Shown here: positions 47,794 through 55,967 of the stretch, in pieces
Position numbering within the stretch: the first letter of the stretch is position 1
Layout: every line of letters begins with the position of its first letter
Source: Hymenobacter pini
GTDB lineage: Bacteria; Bacteroidota; Bacteroidia; Cytophagales; Hymenobacteraceae
DNA: 64,000 nucleotides
Assembly (NCBI RefSeq): GCF_020421205.1
Contig: NZ_JAIZZH010000003.1
Coordinates: 868,001-932,000, forward strand
Direction: 5' to 3'
The notes under the pieces: generated by a model
Told to the model about the DNA's origin: nothing
The model's input: only the letters and a program-made list of their open reading frames with translations
Database searches by the model: none
Position numbers and translations under genes: made by a program

Positions 47794-48525
47794 TTATCTA
47801 CTTAGCCACAGTAGCGCAACCAACACCGCGTAGCCTGTGCAAATAGCTACTTCCAGCAGGTTGCCACTTTTAGAGCCCGTTCGGATCAGCGGGATTTTCA
47901 GGCAGACATCGGTTAGGGGTCGGAACCACTTTACCCCGGCTTTGGTAAGCGTATCGGCCAGCAGGTGGGAAACGTAGCCGCCGCCGGCAAACAGCGCAAC
48001 GCCGTGCCAGCCCAGGCTCTGGTTAGCCAGATGCCCGATGTAGGTCCAAAGGCCGGCGGCCCAGATGGTGTGCGTCCAGGAGCGGTGAGCGGTAAAGGGA
48101 GCCACCGCCACGAAACACCCCAGCATACTGAGCCACACGTAGCCGGTGTACAGGCCCGCCACCACCGTGCACAGGCCCGTGAACAGCAGGGCCAGCTTGC
48201 GGGTGGAGTCGCCCTGCATGGCGGCCCCGATGAGGCCAAACGCCAGCGCCGCCGTGAAGCCCATGCGCCTATCGGGGCCGGGCGGCAGCTGGAAGTGCGT
48301 GTACAAGGCCAAGCCTGCGGCTACCACAATAAAGGCCCAGCGCACGTAGTTCTGGGCGAATCCCAGGCGTTTACTAAGTCGGGAGCCGGGATGGTCGAGG
48401 TCAGGAGCCAAGGAGGAGAAACCGGCCAGGGCAATACCTGCGGGCGAGAAAGGGACACCGGGCACCAGAGCTGCCACGGCTACGCCGGTGATGAGGCCAA
48501 TGGCCAAGTGAGAAGAGCCGCGCAC
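47794..48525 (-). CDS. YdjM-like membrane protein, putative metal-dependent hydrolase
   Basis: A 243-residue integral membrane protein of the DUF457/YdjM family. The N-terminus has SSHLAIGLITG and later DLDHPGSRLSKRLG; the conserved His and Asp residues are proposed metal ligands. HRSWTHT near the middle is a further family block. About six hydrophobic spans are seen. In the family the substrate is not well established. Confidence 0.85.
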   Translation of the reverse strand: MRGSSHLAIGLITGVAVAALVPGVPFSPAGIALAGFSSLAPDLDHPGSRLSKRLGFAQNYVRWAFIVVAAGLALYTHFQLPPGPDRRMGFTAALAFGLIGAAMQGDSTRKLALLFTGLCTVVAGLYTGYVWLSMLGCFVAVAPFTAHRSWTHTIWAAGLWTYIGHLANQSLGWHGVALFAGGGYVSHLLADTLTKAGVKWFRPLTDVCLKIPLIRTGSKSGNLLEVAICTGYAVLVALLWLSR

Positions 48526-48724
48526 GGAAGAAGCAGAAACAGTAAAAGGGCCGCGAAGATACCACCCGGCACCGTTCCTAAATACGGTTCAGCTAGCACA
48601 ATTTGCTGGCCTAACCGGCGGCGCGCTGGGGCCGCCACCAAGGGTATAGATAGGGCTCCAGCAGTGACAACAGGGGGAGCTTACCCAGCAGGCAGCTTCG
48701 CTCCTGTTGACGCCTCAAGCCAGC

Positions 48725-48943
48725 TTACCAGTTACCGGAACTGCCCTTCAGGTTGCCCTGAATGTCACGCACCTGGTTTTCCAGCAGGGCCAGGCCCCGG
48801 CGGAAAGCATCGGCTACCTCCGCCTTTTCTTCATCAGGCAGGGGGCCGTGTTGTTGCACCTGCTCCCGAACGTGGCGCAGGTGGTTGAGCAGATCATCCC
48901 ACTCATCGGGGGACGGATTGGTCGCGGAAGTAGTCATGAGCAA
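48725..48943 (-). CDS. Small hypothetical protein
   Basis: A 72-residue, acidic protein: DEWDDLLNHLRHVREQVQQHG then EEKAEVADAFRRGLALLENQVRDIQG. It is helical and Gln/Glu-rich, and no family was recognised. It starts 361 bp before mfd and reads leftward. Confidence 0.55.
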   Translation of the reverse strand: MLMTTSATNPSPDEWDDLLNHLRHVREQVQQHGPLPDEEKAEVADAFRRGLALLENQVRDIQGNLKGSSGNW

Positions 48944-49079
48944 GGCAAAGCCGGGGAAGACAGGAACTAGCGCGGGTGGGGATGGGAAGATACGGCAGTA
49001 ACGCCGAAAAGTGTTGGAAACTTTCGAGGCGTGGGTGTGGTATTGATTAACGCGCTTCTGCTTTATAAACTAGCAGCTA

Positions 49080-49219
49080 GCTTCCCTCCTCAGTTGAAGA
49101 GGGGTTGGGTGTGGTTGCACAACCAGAACTAAAAGCCAGAAGTAGTAGCTCGTTCTGCCGTTATCAACCACCCCCAACCCCTCCTCATCTGAGGAGGGGA
49201 ACTAGTTTTAGCTGTAGTT
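49080..49219. repeat. Long inverted repeat (about 40-bp arms) upstream of mfd
   Basis: An arm around CTCCTCAGTTGAAGAGGGGT (49094 onward) and one around CCCCTCCTCATCTGAGGAGG (about 49178 onward) are near-complements over about 40 nt; each arm also contains its own CTCCTC...GAGG hairpin. This looks like a host extragenic repeat. Confidence 0.75.
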
Positions 49220-49240
49220 TGCAGCGTTGCCACCCGCATT

Positions 49241-49268
49241 GCCCGACCGGATGTTCATTTGGTCGGGC
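49241..49268 (+). terminator. Hairpin before mfd
   Basis: GCCCGACC and GGTCGGGC arms with a 12-nt loop, just ahead of the mfd promoter box. Its gene is not clear. Confidence 0.4.
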
Positions 49269-49271
49269 TTC

Positions 49272-49279
49272 TACCTTTG
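49272..49279 (+). promoter_or_regulatory. Host -7 box TACCTTTG upstream of mfd
   Basis: TACCTTTG, 25 nt before the TTG at 49305. Same octamer as at 38925. Confidence 0.5.
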
Positions 49280-49304
49280 CCTCCTCTCCTAGCCGCCCCT
49301 CGTT

Positions 49305-52300
49305 TTGAAGGTTTCTGATTTCCTTAAGCTCTACGCCCTCGACCCCACCATGCTGGCCGTGGGCGCCCGCCTGAACCCGGCCACCCGCAACACCCTGCGC
49401 GCCGAAGCTAAAGCCGCTGACGCGCCCGTGCGCCTGCATTTGCGCGGGCTCATCGGCTCCCAGGATGCCGTGCTGGCCGCCGCCCTGCACCGGGAGTTCC
49501 CGGACCAGCACCACCTGTTCGTGCTCCACGACCGGGAGGAGGCCGGCTACTTCCTGGCCGATTTGCAGCACTTGGTGCCCGACGAGGAGCCCCTGCTGTT
49601 CCCAACTTCCTACAAGCGGCCCTACTCCTTCGATGAGACGGAAAACGCCAACGTGCTGATGCGGGCCGAGGTGCTCAACAAGCTCAACACCCACCGCGGC
49701 CCCAAAGCCGCTGATGTGCCCGCCGAAGCTGAGGGCGACGAGGCGGCTAAAGGCAAAAAGGGCGGCAAAGCCAGCGTGAAGGAAACGGCCGGGGCGCTCA
49801 TCGTCACGTATCCGGAGGCGCTGTTTGAGAAGGTAATCAACAAGAAAAGTCTGGTGGCCAACACCTTTCTGGTGAAAGTGGGCGACAAGCTGGACGTGAA
49901 CTTCGTGAGCGACATGCTGGCGGAGTACGACTTCGAGCGGAGCGACTTTGTGTATGAGGCCGGGCAGTTTGCCGTGCGCGGGGGCATCGTGGACATTTTC
50001 AGCTACGCCAACGAGCTGCCCTACCGCATCGAGCTGTTTGGGGATGAGGTAGAGACCATCCGGACGTTTGACCCGGAGAGCCAGTTATCGGTGGAGAAGC
50101 GGCAGCAGGTGAGCATCATCCCGAACGTGCAAACCAAGCTGCTGCAGGAGACGCGGGAGGCGTTTCTGGACTTCATTCCGCAGAACACGGCCATCTGGGC
50201 CAAGGACGTCCGCCAGACCCTGGACGTGGTGGACGAGTACTTCGACAAGGCCGAGCACGGCTTCAAGGAGTTGCTGGCCGCTTCGGGCGGTACGCAGGTG
50301 GTGAGCAAGCCTGACGATTTGTTTGAGTCGGGGAAGTCACTGAAGAAGCTGCTGGACGGGTTTGCGGTGGTGGAGTTCGGCAAACGGTTTCACTACAAGG
50401 CGGGCGCGGAGGAGTTCCAGTTCAGCGCCAAGCCCCAGCCCAGCTTCGGCAAGGACTTCAACCGCATTGTGAAGAACCTGCACGACAACCAGAAGAAGGG
50501 CTACACCAACATCATTGCCGCCGAGCAGGTGCGCCAGGCCGACCGGCTGCGCACCATCTTCGACGAGCTGGACAACAACGTGCAGTTTCAGCACCTGCTG
50601 CTGGGCTTGCGCGAGGGGTTCATTGACGAAACGCTCAAGCTCATCGTCTACACCGACCACCAGTTGTTTGAACGCTACTACCGGGCCCAGGAAACCCGCA
50701 AATTCAGCAAGAAAAAGGCCCTTACGCTCAAGGAGCTGCGCACCCTGGTGCCCGGCGACTACGTGGTGCACCAGGACTACGGCATTGCGCGGTTTGCGGG
50801 CCTGACGCAGGTAGAAATCAACGACCGAGTGCAGGAGGCCATCCGGCTGGTGTACCGCGACGACGACGTGCTGACGGTGAGCATCCACGCCCTGCACAAG
50901 ATTGCCAAGTACAGCGGCAGCGAGGGCACGCCGCCCACCATGAGCAAGCTGGGCTCCCCGGAGTGGGAAAACAAGAAGAAGTCCGTCAAGAAAAAGGTGA
51001 AGGACATTGCGGCCGAGCTGATTCGGCTGTACGCCAAGCGCAAAACCGCGCCCGGCCACGCCTTCGCCCACGACTCCTTTATGCAGGCCGAGCTGGAATC
51101 GAGCTTTATCTACGAGGACACCCCCGACCAGGCCAAGGCCACCGAAGACGTGAAGCGCGACATGGAAGTGCCCCACCCCATGGACCGCCTGGTGTGCGGG
51201 GACGTGGGCTTCGGTAAAACCGAGGTAGCCATCCGGGCCGCGTTTAAGGCCGTGGCCGATGGCAAGCAGGTAGCCATTCTGGTGCCCACCACCATCCTGG
51301 CCATGCAGCACTACAAAACCTTCCGGGAGCGGCTGGCCGATTTGCCCGTGACGGTGGAGTACGTGAACCGCTTCAAAACCACCAAGCAAATCAAGGAAAC
51401 GCTGGGCCGGGTGGCCGACGGCAAAACCGATATCCTCATCGGCACCCACCGCCTCACCAACAAGGACGTGAGCTTCAAGGACCTGGGCTTGCTGATTATT
51501 GACGAGGAGCAGAAGTTCGGGGTGAAAACCAAGGACAAGCTCAAGGAGCTGAAGGTGAACGTGGACACGCTTACCCTCTCGGCCACGCCCATTCCGCGCA
51601 CCCTGCACTTCTCGCTCATGGGAGCCCGCGACCTGTCAGTCATTGCCACGCCCCCGCCCAACCGCCAGCCGGTGCAAACGGAGCTGCACGTGTTTGATGA
51701 GCTACTGATTCGGGATGCTATTTCCCGGGAGCTGAAGCGGGGCGGGCAGGTGTTTTTCGTGCACAACCGCGTGAAGGACATCGAGGAGCAGGCCAGCATG
51801 ATTCTGCGCCTCGTGCCCGATGCCCGCGTGACCTACGTGCACGGGCAGATGGACGGCGACCTGCTGGAAAAGCGCATGATGAAGTTCGTGGATGGCGACT
51901 ACGACGTGCTGGTGGCCACCACCCTCATCGAAAGCGGCCTAGATATTCCCAACGCCAACACCATCATCATCAACCGCGCCCACATGCACGGCCTCAGCGA
52001 CCTGCACCAGATGCGGGGCCGGGTAGGCCGCTCCAACAAAAAGGCCTACTGCCTGCTGCTCACGCCCCCGGTGGCCGGCCTGCCCTCCGACGCCCGCAAG
52101 CGCCTGAGCACCCTGGAGGAATTCTCGGACCTGGGCGCGGGCTTCAACGTAGCCATGCGCGACCTGGACATCCGGGGGGCGGGCAACCTGCTGGGCGGGG
52201 AGCAGTCGGGCTTTATCAACGACCTGGGCTTTGAAACCTACCACCAGATTCTGGACGAGGCCGTGCAGGAGCTCAAGGAAACCGAGTTCCGCGACCTGTT

Positions 52301-52820
52301 CCTCGGCGACCCTACCCAGCGCCTACAGGAAGCCGCCGGCACCGGCCGCCCCAAGGAATGCAACATCGAAACGGACCTGCAAATCCTCATCCCCGACCAG
52401 TACGTGAGCAGCGTATCGGAGCGCCTGCAGCTGTACAGCAAGCTGGACCGCGCCAAAGGCCCCGAGGAGCTGCGCAAGGTGCTCACCGGCATGGTGGACC
52501 GCTTCGGGCCGCTACCCCAGGAGGTGGAGCAGCTGGCCGACATTGTGCGCCTGCGCTGGCAGGCCTGCCAGGTGGGCTTCGAGAAGCTGACGCTGAAGAA
52601 GAACCTGCTGAAAGGCTTCATCCCGGCCGCCAACAACGAGCGGTACTTCCAGAGCGACACCTTCGGCAACATCCTCAGCTACGTGCAGACCCACCCCCGC
52701 TCCGCCTCCATGAAGGAGCGCAAGGAACAGCTCATCCTCAGTATTGAAGACGTGAAGAACGTCCAAGCCGCCAAGCGCATCCTGAGCGAGTTGGGCAGTG
52801 AGGAAACGGTGGGGGTGTAG
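49305..52820 (+). CDS. mfd: Transcription-repair coupling factor Mfd
   Basis: A 1171-residue SF2 translocase. The UvrB-like N-terminus (EFPDQHHLFVLHDREEAGYF) is followed by the RNA-polymerase-interacting domain (EEKKALTLKELRTLVPGDYVVHQDYGIARF). The helicase core has Walker A GDVGFGKTEVA, Walker B IIDEEQKFGV and LSATPIPRTLHFS. It rescues RNA polymerase stalled at lesions and recruits excision repair. Start is TTG at 49305; ATG at 49350 is an alternative. A Lys/Ala-rich insert near 140-165 is unusual. Ends at the convergent terminator 52820-52863. Confidence 0.96.
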   Translation: MKVSDFLKLYALDPTMLAVGARLNPATRNTLRAEAKAADAPVRLHLRGLIGSQDAVLAAALHREFPDQHHLFVLHDREEAGYFLADLQHLVPDEEPLLFPTSYKRPYSFDETENANVLMRAEVLNKLNTHRGPKAADVPAEAEGDEAAKGKKGGKASVKETAGALIVTYPEALFEKVINKKSLVANTFLVKVGDKLDVNFVSDMLAEYDFERSDFVYEAGQFAVRGGIVDIFSYANELPYRIELFGDEVETIRTFDPESQLSVEKRQQVSIIPNVQTKLLQETREAFLDFIPQNTAIWAKDVRQTLDVVDEYFDKAEHGFKELLAASGGTQVVSKPDDLFESGKSLKKLLDGFAVVEFGKRFHYKAGAEEFQFSAKPQPSFGKDFNRIVKNLHDNQKKGYTNIIAAEQVRQADRLRTIFDELDNNVQFQHLLLGLREGFIDETLKLIVYTDHQLFERYYRAQETRKFSKKKALTLKELRTLVPGDYVVHQDYGIARFAGLTQVEINDRVQEAIRLVYRDDDVLTVSIHALHKIAKYSGSEGTPPTMSKLGSPEWENKKKSVKKKVKDIAAELIRLYAKRKTAPGHAFAHDSFMQAELESSFIYEDTPDQAKATEDVKRDMEVPHPMDRLVCGDVGFGKTEVAIRAAFKAVADGKQVAILVPTTILAMQHYKTFRERLADLPVTVEYVNRFKTTKQIKETLGRVADGKTDILIGTHRLTNKDVSFKDLGLLIIDEEQKFGVKTKDKLKELKVNVDTLTLSATPIPRTLHFSLMGARDLSVIATPPPNRQPVQTELHVFDELLIRDAISRELKRGGQVFFVHNRVKDIEEQASMILRLVPDARVTYVHGQMDGDLLEKRMMKFVDGDYDVLVATTLIESGLDIPNANTIIINRAHMHGLSDLHQMRGRVGRSNKKAYCLLLTPPVAGLPSDARKRLSTLEEFSDLGAGFNVAMRDLDIRGAGNLLGGEQSGFINDLGFETYHQILDEAVQELKETEFRDLFLGDPTQRLQEAAGTGRPKECNIETDLQILIPDQYVSSVSERLQLYSKLDRAKGPEELRKVLTGMVDRFGPLPQEVEQLADIVRLRWQACQVGFEKLTLKKNLLKGFIPAANNERYFQSDTFGNILSYVQTHPRSASMKERKEQLILSIEDVKNVQAAKRILSELGSEETVGV

Positions 52821-52863
52821 AAAAATAGAAAAGGCGGCAAATATTTGCCGCCTTTTCTATTTT
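52820..52863. terminator. Convergent terminator, mfd and AT-rich island
   Basis: AAAAATAGAAAAGGCGGCAA and TTGCCGCCTTTTCTATTTTT form nearly perfect arms with a 4-nt loop. Confidence 0.9.
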
Positions 52864-54062
52864 TCTTTCAAGCTTTTAAGATTATATATTTCCACTATCT
52901 TTTTATCACCAGGCCTAATTTTATTATATCTTTCAATTACTGCCTCATATGCACCAGGCACCTTTGCTGATACTTCTTTGGCATATTCTATAATTCCTTT
53001 ATCAATTTTCCCTTCATACTTCTCATTATTAGAGCCATCTTTAATTTTAAAACTACCCTTATCAACATCTATAGCTAACAGACTTCCGTTTTCAATATAA
53101 ATTACATCTACAAAGTTTTCCAAAGCATCTGACAGTATCTCCGTTACAAGGTAAGCCTGCTTCCATGTTATAGAAACTGAACTTGTTTTAATATTATTAG
53201 GACTTGCCCAGCTAGCCTTGAAGCTTACATGATTTTTTGCCAAAGACCTAGTAAATGACAAGTATTTGGACACAACAAAAGAATTCAAATTACTTAAAGC
53301 ATAGAGCAAGTTATCTATATTATCTCCTGCTGATATTATTTTAAATAATATATTAATACTATTTTGTAACTCGCTTTGCCCAAACAAATCAACAGATGCT
53401 TTGTGTGCTTCGAGCCTTAGTCCAAACGAAGAAGGAAATGCATCTACTGTCTGCATTCTAGATTTTTCTAATACATGACTAGGTATTTTGTACGATTTAT
53501 AACCTCTTTTATGAGAGTATATATAATCAACACAATCCTGAATATTTATTAGGGTCTGTCCAAGGGCTCTAGAACTTACCTGGCTAGATTTAGTATCTTC
53601 TTCTTCAAGTGCTATATCGAGAACATCAACAAAAACATGCTTCGAATAATCACTTAATTCCTCAATAGGCTCTATTGTATCAACTTTGATATTTAATTTA
53701 GCGCCTTTTTCCGGAAAATCCTCATCTGCAACTAACTCTGGTCTTCTAAACTCCAAATTAGATTCTAAACTGGAGTCAAAAGGAATATTTACTATCCAAA
53801 TAAATCCATCTTCTGGATTTATACATGCACTTCTTAAATCAATTTGACCTGATTTTATATGCTGAATTCTAGTTACACTCACAGGCACATACATCCATCT
53901 ATCATACCTATAATCGAGTTCTTCATCTCCAAGCCATAATACAAAATAAATCTGCCCTCCGTTATTCTTGCATGAGAATAACTTAGGACCATCATAGTAG
54001 TGAAAGACCTCTATCAACGATAGATTTCCTAGCAAAGAGTCTTTTGGCAGTGTGTTCATCAC
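52857..54062 (-). CDS. AT-rich island protein, function unknown
   Basis: A 401-residue protein starting MMNTLPKDSL. It is much richer in A and T than its neighbours, with matching codon use. The N-terminal 120 residues are beta-rich (FVLWLGDEELDYRYDRWMYV); the centre is helical; the C-terminal part (about 330-401) has a KDKGSFKIKD-like beta stretch then an acidic helix. It lies 7 bp from the 54070 gene, so both form one unit. No family could be named by eye. The composition indicates transfer from a low-GC source. Confidence 0.6.
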   Translation of the reverse strand: MMNTLPKDSLLGNLSLIEVFHYYDGPKLFSCKNNGGQIYFVLWLGDEELDYRYDRWMYVPVSVTRIQHIKSGQIDLRSACINPEDGFIWIVNIPFDSSLESNLEFRRPELVADEDFPEKGAKLNIKVDTIEPIEELSDYSKHVFVDVLDIALEEEDTKSSQVSSRALGQTLINIQDCVDYIYSHKRGYKSYKIPSHVLEKSRMQTVDAFPSSFGLRLEAHKASVDLFGQSELQNSINILFKIISAGDNIDNLLYALSNLNSFVVSKYLSFTRSLAKNHVSFKASWASPNNIKTSSVSITWKQAYLVTEILSDALENFVDVIYIENGSLLAIDVDKGSFKIKDGSNNEKYEGKIDKGIIEYAKEVSAKVPGAYEAVIERYNKIRPGDKKIVEIYNLKSLKEK

Positions 54063-54069
54063 CTCTTAA

Positions 54070-54471
54070 TTAAGTAAGCTTTCTGAACACTACCTTAAAC
54101 TCGTTAGCAGGCGGAATCAACCCTAGCAACTTCCACCATGTGTGATGTGAATGTCCGCAACCAGGAAAGGAAACACTAGGCGTTGACATGATAGCTCCAT
54201 GCGCATTTTGTAAATGTCCTACAGCAATCATCCGCTTTTTCATGCCTGGGATTAGCTTTTGAGCTTCTAGTATATCGTCTGATTCTGTATATACGGAGAC
54301 ACCACAGCTTTGGCATTCCATAGGTCCACTTATGCTTTTGCCTTCTTCCCTATAGCTTTGAAAATCGCCTGGTACTGGAGGGTCGTTTCTGACAAACCTG
54401 AAGACCGGCATATCTGGCTCAGTAGCTTCTGTAGGCGGGCAGTTGTTCGGAAAATTTGTAGGCCAAGCCAT
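54070..54471 (-). CDS. AT-rich island partner protein, possible zinc-binding
   Basis: A 133-residue protein with CQSCG near residue 53 and CGHSHH near 103, a pair of possible zinc ligands. A Pro-rich N-terminus (NCPPTEATEPDMPVF) is disordered. It reads leftward, ending 7 bp before the 401-residue gene starts. Its composition is mildly AT-rich. It could be a regulator or partner of the larger protein. No family recognised. Confidence 0.6.
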   Translation of the reverse strand: MAWPTNFPNNCPPTEATEPDMPVFRFVRNDPPVPGDFQSYREEGKSISGPMECQSCGVSVYTESDDILEAQKLIPGMKKRMIAVGHLQNAHGAIMSTPSVSFPGCGHSHHTWWKLLGLIPPANEFKVVFRKLT

Positions 54472-54744
54472 AAATCAGATATATTCAATTCACATTGTAA
54501 TGTAGAAAAGGAGCGCAATATCCATTTTTTGGCGAAAGTTTGTCAGTTATTTTTAGCTTATTCTAACTGACGCAAGCTACACGCTTGTGCCTACCTATGA
54601 TGAGGTTGCTCCTCATCTGCCGCAACGCGGCAAACTGGGGTTGTGCCATCTCGGCCTATCGGGTGAGGCACCGCCTCACGTCAAGGGCAGGCACGCGCTA
54701 CAAGCTCGCGCCAGTTGGGGGCTGAAGCCTCTGCGGCGGCGGGC

Positions 54745-54996
54745 GTTGCGCCCCCGTCACTATCCCTTGTCACCCGGTCAGTACGGCTTGTCACCCCGCC
54801 GGTGGGCGTTGTCACCTGGTCAGCGGCTCTTGTCACGTGGGCAGCAGGCGTTGCCACCTCGTCAGCGGGCCTTGTCACCAGGGCAGCAGGTCTTGCCACG
54901 TGGGCAGAGGCGCTTGTCACGAGGGCAGCAGGCGTTGCCACCAGGGCAGGGTCGCTTGCCACGCCGGCAGCAGCCGTTGCCACCCCTGCCGAAATA
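54745..54996. repeat. 21-bp tandem repeat array, 12 units
   Basis: Twelve consecutive units of 21 bp with the consensus (C/G)TTGYCACnnGGnCAGnnGGC, from 54745. Units keep TTGTCAC/TTGCCAC at fixed phase, two helical turns apart. All reading frames across it are open because 21 is a multiple of 3, so coding status is unclear. The stretch 54472-54744 just upstream holds no clear gene. Open frames of both strands encode 7-residue repeats, which is expected from the period. Confidence 0.9.
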
Positions 54997-55068
54997 AAGT
55001 ACGGTCCAGCTTAGCGGATGCTGCCCGCCACCGCCTATCTTCCCCAGGTACTTAACCTTTATGCTTTT

Positions 55069-55779
55069 ATGACTGATAAGCAACGCGCCCGCCTCACCAT
55101 GATGCAGGCCACCCTCGCCGTCCTCGACCAGCACGCCGAGCTCTATGCCACCAACAAAGCCCTCAGCGCCGCCCGCGCCGAATTGGCCGCCCTCGTCCAG
55201 GACCTGGACCCCACCGCCGAAACCCAGCAGCGCGCCGGTGCCGCCCGCAGTGCCGGGGCCGTGAAGCAGGCCACCAAGCTGCACCTGGCCCAGCGTGCCG
55301 CCGAAGTAGCCGCCGCCCTGCTCGCCTACGCCGACGAGCAGCAGGACATCCGCCTCCACACCGACGCCGACTACACCGAGCGCCAGCTCCGCCGCGCCCC
55401 CGACAACGACCTGGCCCGCATCGCCAAGAACATCCACACCCAGGCCACCACCCACCTCACCGCCCTCCAGGAGCAGGGCGTGAGCAAGCAGGAGCTCACC
55501 GAGCTGGCCGCCGCCCTCGCCGCCTTCCAGCAGGAGCAAGCCGCCCCCCGCCTCGCCACCGCCGACGGCAAAGCCAGCACCCAGGCCCTCGCCGCCGACC
55601 TGCGCGCCGCCTCCGCCCTACTCCGCAACCGCCTCGATAAGTACCTCGTGCGCTACCAGCGCCCCGAGCCCCGCTTCTTCACCGCCTACCAGTCGGCCCG
55701 CAACGTCATCAACACCGCCGCCCGCCCCGAGCAAGCCCCCACCGTCCCCTTCCCTACCCCGGCCCCCACGCCCAGCTAG
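55069..55779 (+). CDS. Hypothetical Ala-rich helical protein
   Basis: The ATG at 55069 (MTDKQRARL) is preferred to the frame start at 55018, which has no promoter spacing. The 236-residue protein is helical and Ala/Leu/Gln-rich, probably a bundle of long helices. It has a Pro/Thr-rich C-terminal tail (PTVPFPTPAPTPS). The GC-rich codon use has strong C in third positions. It starts 72 bp after the 21-bp array. No family recognised. Confidence 0.6.
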   Translation: MTDKQRARLTMMQATLAVLDQHAELYATNKALSAARAELAALVQDLDPTAETQQRAGAARSAGAVKQATKLHLAQRAAEVAAALLAYADEQQDIRLHTDADYTERQLRRAPDNDLARIAKNIHTQATTHLTALQEQGVSKQELTELAAALAAFQQEQAAPRLATADGKASTQALAADLRAASALLRNRLDKYLVRYQRPEPRFFTAYQSARNVINTAARPEQAPTVPFPTPAPTPS

Positions 55780-55813
55780 GCCACCACTACCACACTATCC
55801 TAGTGCACTAGCC

Positions 55814-55852
55814 GCGTCCGGCTTCCCCTGCGGGAGGCCGGACGCTTTTTTT
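55814..55852 (+). terminator. Terminator after Ala-rich gene
   Basis: GCGTCCGGC and GCCGGACGC arms with a 14-nt loop and seven T. Confidence 0.88.
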
Positions 55853-55930
55853 GATAGTACCCGCAAAGCCCGTAGTACATCCTCAAGGTTTTATTGAACC
55901 ACCGGACAGCTATATGTCAAAGAGTTAGGG

Positions 55931-55938
55931 TATTTTTG
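55931..55938 (+). promoter_or_regulatory. Probable -7 box TATTTTTG upstream of S74-protein gene
   Basis: TATTTTTG fits TAnnTTTG and lies 29 nt before the start codon at 55968. Confidence 0.45.
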
Positions 55939-55967
55939 CTTGTCTATCCTTTCCTAACCGGCTCGCC

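Noticed and set aside
54745..54996. CRISPR array
   Set aside because: Period is 21 bp with no separate spacers; the units are contiguous and diverged, so it is a tandem repeat.
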